This document shows, piece after piece, positions 6,053 to 10,511 of a DNA stretch of 10,511 nt. How positions within the stretch are numbered: position 1 is the first letter of the stretch; each line of letters opens with the position of its first letter. The position numbers were made by a program, and so were the translations under genes. The notes beneath the pieces are model-generated. The model saw only the letters and a program-made list of their open reading frames with translations, made no database searches and was not told where the DNA came from. Source of the stretch: an uncultured Leptotrichia sp. (lineage in GTDB: Bacteria > Fusobacteriota > Fusobacteriia > Fusobacteriales > Leptotrichiaceae); assembly GCA_937925095.1 (NCBI GenBank), contig CALEXX010000065.1:1-10511 (forward strand). Direction: 5' to 3'.

Positions 6053-7807
6053 ATGAGTGAAGAAATATTGGGAATGGAAGAGCTGCTGGAAGAGGATATA
6101 GCAGATGAAATACTGGATACAGAGGGAAGTAAAAATATTAAGTCTGGAACTGTCAGATTTAAGGAACTGGAAAAAATAAAAAGAATAAAGAAACTAGCAG
6201 ATGTCCTTATGAAATATGGATTTGAAGAAATTCTAAGCAGAAGTGAGCTCGAAAAAAGACTTCCAAAGAGGATTGTAGGACGGAACAGGGGGAAAATAAA
6301 GGATATTAAGTCTAGAACAATCTATGAAAGAGTTAGAATGGCACTTGAGGAAATGGGTTCTGCCTATGTGAAGTTTGGTCAGATGCTAAGTAACAGAAAT
6401 GATATACTTCCTGAAGAAATGATATCTGAGCTTCAGAAATTGCAGGATAAAGTTGAAATTCAGGAAGTTGATATAAGGAAAAAACTTGCTGAAGAGCTAA
6501 ATATTATTCCAGAAGAATATTTTCAGTCAATAGATGAAGAACCAATGGCATCAGCATCCATAGGTCAGGTATTCCGTGCAGTTCTAAAAAATGGAGAAAA
6601 AGTTGTACTGAAGGTAAGAAGGGACAATATAGATAATGTAGTTGAAACTGATCTGGTAATAATGAAGGATATGGCCAAGTTTTTCGAAAAATACGATGTA
6701 AATGCTAAAAATATGAATCTGCTGTATATAGTTGAGTCCTTTGAAAATATGCTGAAAAAAGAGCTCTCCCTTATAAATGAACGAAAAAATATGGAACGTT
6801 TTGAAAACAATTTTAAGGGAAATGAGCATTTACATGTTCCTGTTGTATATAAGGAGCTTTCAAATAATAGGATTTTATGCATGGAATTTATAGAGGGAAT
6901 TAAAATAACAGATAAGGAAAAAATTGAAAAAACGGGTTTTAATCCGAAAGAAATAGCTTCACTTGGATTGGAACTTTACATAAAACAAGTTATGAAATAC
7001 GGATTTTTTCATGCAGATCCTCATCCGGGAAATATATTTCTGGGGAAAGATGGAAAATTGATATTTATTGATTTTGGAGCAATGGGAACACTATATCCGT
7101 ATGAAATAGAGCTTCTGGAGGAACTTACACTGAACTTTCTGCAGAAGGATGTCAAAAAAATGATTGCAACAATAAAGGAACTTGCACTGGATTACAATAT
7201 TTCTGATGAAAAAAGACTGGAGAGGGGATTTTATGATATTTTAAGTATGGTTGACGGGACTTCCCTTGAGGAAATTAATCTTGTAGAAATTATGGAGAGA
7301 GTAAAAACATTATTAAGTCAAAATCAGGTGCTGCTGTCAGAAGATATGTATCTTCTTGTTAAAGGTATAGGTCAGATTGAAGGAATTGGAAGACATCTAA
7401 ATCCTCAGCTGAATATTATGCAGGAAATAGGAAAAAATGCACAGGAAATTATGGTAAAAAGAATGTCGCCTAAGTATATTCTGGAAAAAGGAATGGGAAA
7501 AGTAGGTGAATTTTCTGAAAACTGGCTGACATTGCCAAGCGACCTGAAAAGACTGCTGGAAAAAATACAGAATAATGAACTGAAACATAGGCATGAACTT
7601 GTAGGATTTGAAAATTTCCAGAAAATTACAGAAAGACTTGTCATGGGACTTGTGGTTTCTTCACTTATTATCGGGTCATCAATACTTGTTCTGGCAAATA
7701 TGCCTCCACATATAAACGGTATTTCAGTTTTAGGAATTTTAGGATTTGTAATTTCAGGAATTTTAGGAGCAAATATGATAATGTCAAAGAAAAAGGATAA
7801 ATATTAA
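6053..7807 (+). CDS. UbiB/AarF/ADCK-family atypical protein kinase-like ATPase
   Basis: A 584-residue member of the UbiB (ABC1/ADCK/COQ8) family. In order: an acidic N-terminus (1-25), the family's KxGQ motif as KFGQ (107-110), the Ala-rich loop MASASIGQ (165-172) replacing the usual Gly-rich loop, the ATP-binding Lys187 in VVLKVRR, the catalytic-loop HADPHPGNIF (320-329), and the metal-binding DFG (340-342). Two hydrophobic segments near the C-terminus (about 532-575, split by a Pro/His/Asn turn) anchor it in the inner membrane, as in E. coli UbiB. Known members support ubiquinone synthesis or lipid handling, probably as ATPases. If the host is a fermentative fusobacterium without quinones, the role must be different. 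AAAGGA (6042-6047) precedes the ATG by 5 bases. The upstream DUF1269-type gene may be its functional partner. Confidence 0.93.
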   Translation: MSEEILGMEELLEEDIADEILDTEGSKNIKSGTVRFKELEKIKRIKKLADVLMKYGFEEILSRSELEKRLPKRIVGRNRGKIKDIKSRTIYERVRMALEEMGSAYVKFGQMLSNRNDILPEEMISELQKLQDKVEIQEVDIRKKLAEELNIIPEEYFQSIDEEPMASASIGQVFRAVLKNGEKVVLKVRRDNIDNVVETDLVIMKDMAKFFEKYDVNAKNMNLLYIVESFENMLKKELSLINERKNMERFENNFKGNEHLHVPVVYKELSNNRILCMEFIEGIKITDKEKIEKTGFNPKEIASLGLELYIKQVMKYGFFHADPHPGNIFLGKDGKLIFIDFGAMGTLYPYEIELLEELTLNFLQKDVKKMIATIKELALDYNISDEKRLERGFYDILSMVDGTSLEEINLVEIMERVKTLLSQNQVLLSEDMYLLVKGIGQIEGIGRHLNPQLNIMQEIGKNAQEIMVKRMSPKYILEKGMGKVGEFSENWLTLPSDLKRLLEKIQNNELKHRHELVGFENFQKITERLVMGLVVSSLIIGSSILVLANMPPHINGISVLGILGFVISGILGANMIMSKKKDKY

Positions 7808-7820
7808 AAATAGTGAGATG

Positions 7821-7861
7821 ATAAAAATATGGGAAATTTATTTAAATACCCATATTTTTAT
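7821..7861 (+). terminator. Rho-independent terminator after ubiB
   Basis: ATAAAAATATGGG (7821-7833) pairs perfectly over 13 bases with 7849-7861 around a 15-base AT-rich loop. The closing side carries a T-run (7855-7859). The flanking A- and T-runs would let it act in both directions. It lies 14 bases after the ubiB stop and separates the kinase from the sugar genes. Confidence 0.85.
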
Positions 7862-7900
7862 TGTAAATAGTAAAAAAAATATGTAAAATACAGATATAAT
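7861..7900 (+). promoter_or_regulatory. Promoter region of the beta-glycoside genes
   Basis: TTGTAA (7861-7866) and TAAAAT (7884-7889) have a 17-base spacer. A perfect TATAAT also lies at 7895-7900 but has no -35 partner. One of these should drive the glycosidase gene. I see no clear catabolite-response site or antiterminator-type hairpin in the short leader. Confidence 0.45.
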
Positions 7901-7940
7901 AACTGAAATTTTATTATAAAAACAGTGAGGAGGTAACAGT

Positions 7941-9353
7941 ATGGCAAAATTAAAATTTCCTGAAAACTTCTGGTGGGGGTCAGCAACTTCGGGACCTCAG
8001 AGCGAAGGAAGATTTAACAAGAAAAACAGAAATATATTTGACTACTGGTATGATACAGATAAAAAGGTATTTTTTAATGAAGTGGGACCTGATGTTGCAT
8101 CAAATTTCTACAATAGTTTCAGGGAAGATATAGCACTTTATAAGAAAATTGGATTAAATTCACTAAGAACGTCAATACAGTGGACAAGGCTGATTAAAGA
8201 TTTTGAAACTGGTGAAGTTGATGAGGACGGAGTAAGATTTTATAATGAAATGATTGATGAATTTATAAAACAGGGATTGACACTCGTAATAAATCTTTAT
8301 CATTTTGATATGCCGATAGAGCTTCAGGAAAAATATGGTGGTTGGGAGTCAAAGCATGTTGTGGAGCTGTTTGTGAAATATGCAAAAAAGGCTTTTGAGC
8401 TGTTTGGCGACAGGGTAAAATACTGGATGACCTTCAATGAGCCTATAGTTCCTGTAGAAGCACAGTATATGTACAAATTTCACTATCCGTTAGTAGTGGA
8501 CGGGAAAAAGGCTATGCAGGTACTTTACAATACTGCACTTGCTTCAGCAAAGGTGATAGAAGCATACGGAGATTATAAGAAGAGAACAGGAAATAATGGA
8601 GAAATAGGAATTATACTGAATCTGACTCCTTCATATCCGAGAAGTGAAAATGAAGAAGATGTAAAGGCGGCAGAAATTTCTGATGCAGTTTTCAACAATT
8701 CCTTTCTTGACCCTGCAATTAAAGGGGAATTTCCAAAACTGCTGACAGATATACTTGAAAAAGACGGTGTTTTATGGGAAAGTACACAGGAAGAGCTTGA
8801 TATAATAAAGAGAAATACAGTGGACTATCTTGGAGTGAACTATTACCAGCCAAGAAGAATAAAGGCAAGGGAGACAGAATTTGACATGTCTTCAGGATGG
8901 CTGCCTGACAAATACTTTGAAAACTATGATATGCCTGGAAAAAGAATGAACATTTACAGAGGATGGGAAATATATCCTAAAGCTATTTATGATATAGCAA
9001 AGAATATTCAGGAAAACTACGGAAATATAAAATGGTTCATTTCAGAAAACGGAATGGGTGTAGAAGGGGAAGAAAGATTTAAGAATGCCGAGGGAGTAAT
9101 AGAAGATGACTACAGAATAGAATTTTACAGGGAACATCTGACTCATCTGCATAAGGCAATTACAGAAGGTGCAAACTGTTTCGGATATCATACTTGGACT
9201 CCGATAGATTGCTGGTCATGGACAAATGCCTATAAAAACAGATATGGATATATTTCAGTGGATTTACCTACACAGATAAAGACAATTAAAAAGTCAGGAC
9301 ACTGGATAAAAGAAGTTTCTGAAAACAATGAAATAGAAGGCTGGGATATGTAA
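7941..9353 (+). CDS. Glycoside hydrolase family 1, probable 6-phospho-beta-glycosidase
   Basis: A 470-residue (beta/alpha)8 enzyme of family GH1 with no signal peptide, so cytoplasmic. Key sites are FWWGSATSGPQSEG (10-23, sugar-binding Gln20), the YHFDMP His121, the acid/base Glu167 in TFNEP, and the nucleophile Glu369 in ISENGMG. It would hydrolyse phosphorylated beta-glucosides or galactosides delivered by a PTS, which the downstream IIB gene supports. The phosphate-binding stretch near 426-435 reads SWTNAYKNRY. Ser426, Trp427 and Tyr435 align with Ser428, Trp429 and Tyr437 of lactococcal LacG, but the position of LacG Lys435 is Asn433, with Lys432 next to it. Substrate preference (glucoside or galactoside) is therefore open. 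A perfect GAGGAGG (7927-7933) lies 7 bases before the ATG, predicting strong translation. Confidence 0.93.
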   Translation: MAKLKFPENFWWGSATSGPQSEGRFNKKNRNIFDYWYDTDKKVFFNEVGPDVASNFYNSFREDIALYKKIGLNSLRTSIQWTRLIKDFETGEVDEDGVRFYNEMIDEFIKQGLTLVINLYHFDMPIELQEKYGGWESKHVVELFVKYAKKAFELFGDRVKYWMTFNEPIVPVEAQYMYKFHYPLVVDGKKAMQVLYNTALASAKVIEAYGDYKKRTGNNGEIGIILNLTPSYPRSENEEDVKAAEISDAVFNNSFLDPAIKGEFPKLLTDILEKDGVLWESTQEELDIIKRNTVDYLGVNYYQPRRIKARETEFDMSSGWLPDKYFENYDMPGKRMNIYRGWEIYPKAIYDIAKNIQENYGNIKWFISENGMGVEGEERFKNAEGVIEDDYRIEFYREHLTHLHKAITEGANCFGYHTWTPIDCWSWTNAYKNRYGYISVDLPTQIKTIKKSGHWIKEVSENNEIEGWDM

Positions 9354-9385
9354 TAACAAAGTAACGTAAAAACTATGGGGACAAA

Positions 9386-9427
9386 AAGGATATGCGTTTC
9401 CTTAAAATGTAAATATATTTTAAAGGA
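9386..9427 (+). promoter_or_regulatory. Mutually exclusive hairpins before the IIB gene
   Basis: TCCTT (9399-9403) can pair with an upstream AAGGA (9386-9390). Alternatively, as part of TCCTTAAAAT (9399-9408), it can pair with 9417-9427 with one bulged A, which covers the IIB ribosome binding site AAAGGA (9422-9427). Each fold has an 8-base loop. The arrangement looks like a small translational switch, but the stems are AU-rich and weak. Confidence 0.35.
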
Positions 9428-9437
9428 TGGATAATTT

Positions 9438-9746
9438 ATGAAAAAAATATTGCTATGCTGTTCGGCTGGAATGTCTACAAGCCTTATGGTTAATAAGATG
9501 CAAAAGGCTGCGGCTGATAAGGGAATTGAAGTGGAAATATGGGCAGAGTCTATGGACAAGGCATCTTCTGAAGTGCCAAAAGCTGATGTTGTTTTATTAG
9601 GGCCTCAGATTAAGTTTGCACTGCCTGAGATAAAAAAACTTACTGACCAGGCAGGAAATAAAATAGGTGTGATAGATATGATGGACTATGGAATGATGAA
9701 TGGGGAAAAAGTTCTTAATATGGCACTGGAATTACTGGAAAAGTAG
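9438..9746 (+). CDS. PTS EIIB component, lactose/cellobiose family
   Basis: A 102-residue cytoplasmic phosphocarrier of the lactose/chitobiose/cellobiose PTS IIB family (E. coli ChbB type), full length for the family. The P-loop-like CSAGMSTSLM near the N-terminus carries the phosphorylated Cys8. VVLLGPQIKFALPEI (around 51-65) and VIDMMDYGMMNGEKV are typical later segments. It passes phosphate from IIA to the incoming beta-glucoside at the membrane IIC. Neither IIA nor IIC is encoded in this window, so it must work with components encoded elsewhere. The gene is 84 bases after the family 1 glycosidase and probably in the same transcript. AAAGGA (9422-9427) is the ribosome binding site, 10 bases from the ATG and possibly masked by a hairpin. 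Confidence 0.95.
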   Translation: MKKILLCCSAGMSTSLMVNKMQKAAADKGIEVEIWAESMDKASSEVPKADVVLLGPQIKFALPEIKKLTDQAGNKIGVIDMMDYGMMNGEKVLNMALELLEK

Positions 9747-9763
9747 TAAAATTATTATATTAG

Positions 9764-9903
9764 AAAGACTATCTGAAAATGAAAATCTGATATCTAGGAA
9801 GCTGTCTTAAAAAATAAAAATGATGTAAAAATTATATTTATAATTTTTCTAGCTTGGGACACTTCTTTATATTAATTTGTATTTTTTAAGATAGTCTTTT
9901 TTT
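9764..9903. repeat. Nested inverted-repeat element with terminator-like end
   Basis: The outer arms, AAAGACTATCT (9764-9774) and AGATAGTCTTT (9889-9899), are perfectly complementary over 11 bases, and a run of seven T residues ends at 9903. A second left arm, CTGTCTTAAAAAATA (9802-9816), pairs with 9880-9894 over 15 bases with one G-U, competing with the outer arm for the same right arm. A third, perfect 10-base hairpin (9827-9836 with 9839-9848) lies in the centre. GAAGCTGTCTTAA (9798-9810) and the reverse complement of CTTGGGACACTTC (9852-9864) are similar and recall insertion-sequence ends. No coding capacity is seen. It could be a complex terminator for the IIB transcript, a MITE-like element, or an IS remnant. 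No clear target-site duplication is visible. Confidence 0.55.
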
Positions 9904-9904
9904 G

Positions 9905-9933
9905 TTGACTTTATATGTAATATTAAGTATAAA
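9905..9933 (+). promoter_or_regulatory. Strong promoter for the hicB remnant and SUKH gene
   Basis: TTGACT (9905-9910), a 17-base spacer and TATAAA (9928-9933) form a near-consensus promoter. It starts one base after the T-run of the inverted-repeat element. The predicted transcript starts near 9940 and would have a leader of about 250 bases before the SUKH ATG, containing the hicB remnant. Confidence 0.65.
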
Positions 9934-10005
9934 TATATTGAAATAAGAAAAATTTTATGGCTTCAAGGGAAATGATTAAATTTTAAAACTTTAATCGGTT
10001 TAGAT

Positions 10006-10155
10006 ATGCTAAAGTATGTTAACGAATGCAAAAATCAGACAGTAAGAAAAAATGTGTCCATTCCAAGCTGGTTGAATGAAATGGCTAAAAAAAGTAATAT
10101 AAATTTTTCAAATACACTTCAGGAAGCATTGAAACATGAACTAGGTATAGATTAA
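10006..10155 (+). pseudogene. HicB-type antitoxin remnant (C-terminal DNA-binding part only)
   Basis: From the ATG at 10006 the frame gives 49 residues. The segment TVRKNVSIPSWLNEMAKK followed by NINFSNTLQEALKHELGI is the classic C-terminal ribbon-helix-helix of HicB antitoxins. That is the DNA-binding part which normally follows a partial-RNase-H-like domain of about 80-100 residues. Here an in-frame TGA at 9973-9975 blocks extension, and I see no HicB N-terminal domain in any frame upstream and no hicA toxin gene. There is no ribosome binding site before the ATG. It is most simply a truncated remnant of a hicAB module. A functional stand-alone small ribbon-helix-helix protein or autoregulator is possible but less likely. 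A good promoter lies upstream, and the SUKH gene starts 32 bases downstream. Confidence 0.7.
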
Positions 10156-10187
10156 CAGTTACAAATACATAAACTAAAGGAGAAGGT

Positions 10188-10511
10188 ATGAATAAAAGAT
10201 ACATGGATATACTAAAAGAATATCTGAAAAAAAATGAAAGAAAGGCAATAGGATACAGTGAAGAAGAAATAACTAAAATTGAAAAGCTATATGATATAGA
10301 AGCAAAAGGAGATTTTAGGGAGTTCTTAAAATATGCCGGAAGATGTGATGGAGATTTACTGGGAGATGATCCTATTATTTTATATAGACAAACTTGGAAC
10401 ATAGATTCCTATTTAAGGATGAACTATTTTGGATTTATAGATGATGAAGATTTTGCAGAAAAAGTATTTTATGATGAACTGAAAAAAAAGCCATTCATAT
10501 TTTCAATAGAA
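10188..10511 (+). CDS. SUKH-domain (SMI1/KNR4 family) protein, 5' part; runs off the window
   Basis: An open frame of 108 codons without a stop, cut by the window end. It starts at an ATG 5 bases after AAAGGAG (10176-10182). The pattern YSEEEITKIEKLYDIEAKGD, then FREFLKYAGRCDGDLLGDD, fits the SMI1/KNR4 (SUKH) fold: an N-terminal helix, the 'I..LE..Y.I.A..DFR.FL...G' core, and a Gly-rich turn before the strand PIILYR. Bacterial SUKH proteins are mostly immunity proteins against toxins of contact-dependent or polymorphic toxin systems, often found in clusters. This is known for the family and has not been shown for this protein. No toxin gene is visible here. It lies behind a hicB remnant and shares its promoter, which suggests a defence/toxin-related accessory patch at this edge. 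Confidence 0.78.
   Translation, partial: MNKRYMDILKEYLKKNERKAIGYSEEEITKIEKLYDIEAKGDFREFLKYAGRCDGDLLGDDPIILYRQTWNIDSYLRMNYFGFIDDEDFAEKVFYDELKKKPFIFSIE

Noticed and set aside
9354..9437. Known riboswitch class before the IIB gene
   Set aside because: I compared it by eye with preQ1, fluoride and mini-ykkC consensus layouts and found no match. Only the simple competing hairpins are supported.
10085..10402. 105-codon reverse-strand open frame over the right edge
   Set aside because: It is antisense to the SUKH gene and hicB remnant, has no recognisable domain, and is a by-product of AT-rich coding sequence.
1..10511. CRISPR array, tRNA, rRNA or intact transposase
   Set aside because: I saw no regularly spaced repeats, no cloverleaf or rRNA-like stretch, and no transposase motif on either strand.

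Overview
The window is strongly AT-rich, with A/T-biased codons, AAAGGAG/GGAGG ribosome binding sites and short intergenic gaps. The protein set is a fused MsrA-MsrB, a short class I mannose-6-phosphate isomerase, a lactose/cellobiose-type PTS IIB, a HicB-type tail and a SUKH protein. Together these suggest a low-GC anaerobe, most like a fusobacterium of the Leptotrichia type. That is an inference from sequence style and protein resemblance, not from a search.

Left half (118-5060), all on the minus strand, read from right to left: a PAP2-family membrane phosphatase, mannose-6-phosphate isomerase (manA), a MalY/PatB-type PLP C-S lyase/aminotransferase, an LLM-class flavin oxidoreductase and a bifunctional methionine sulfoxide reductase MsrAB. 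manA and the malY-like gene are 20 bases apart and probably co-transcribed from a promoter that begins in the last codon of the PAP2 gene. The oxidoreductase has its own good promoter, bracketed by repeated operator-like sequences, and msrAB follows 30 bases later. The theme is sugar-phosphate entry, sulfur amino acid breakdown and redox/oxidative repair.

Middle (5061-7861), plus strand: a divergent promoter region with a 13-base inverted repeat leads to a DUF1269-type glycine-zipper protein with an added coiled coil. A hairpin terminator/attenuator follows, then a UbiB/AarF/ADCK-type atypical kinase with two C-terminal membrane segments, ending in a strong rho-independent terminator.

Right part (7862-9746), plus strand: a family 1 phospho-beta-glycosidase and a lone PTS IIB protein form a beta-glucoside uptake/cleavage unit. 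IIA and IIC are not in the window. The junction between the two genes can fold into two mutually exclusive hairpins, one of which covers the IIB ribosome binding site.

Right edge (9747-10511): a nested inverted-repeat element of about 140 bases ends in a T-run and shares a sequence with a fragment at the left edge of the window. A strong promoter starts directly after it, followed by a 49-codon remnant of a HicB antitoxin and the start of a SUKH (SMI1/KNR4) immunity-type gene that runs off the window. This edge looks like accessory DNA. The rest is ordinary metabolic content with a few noteworthy regulatory structures. I found no convincing entirely new system.
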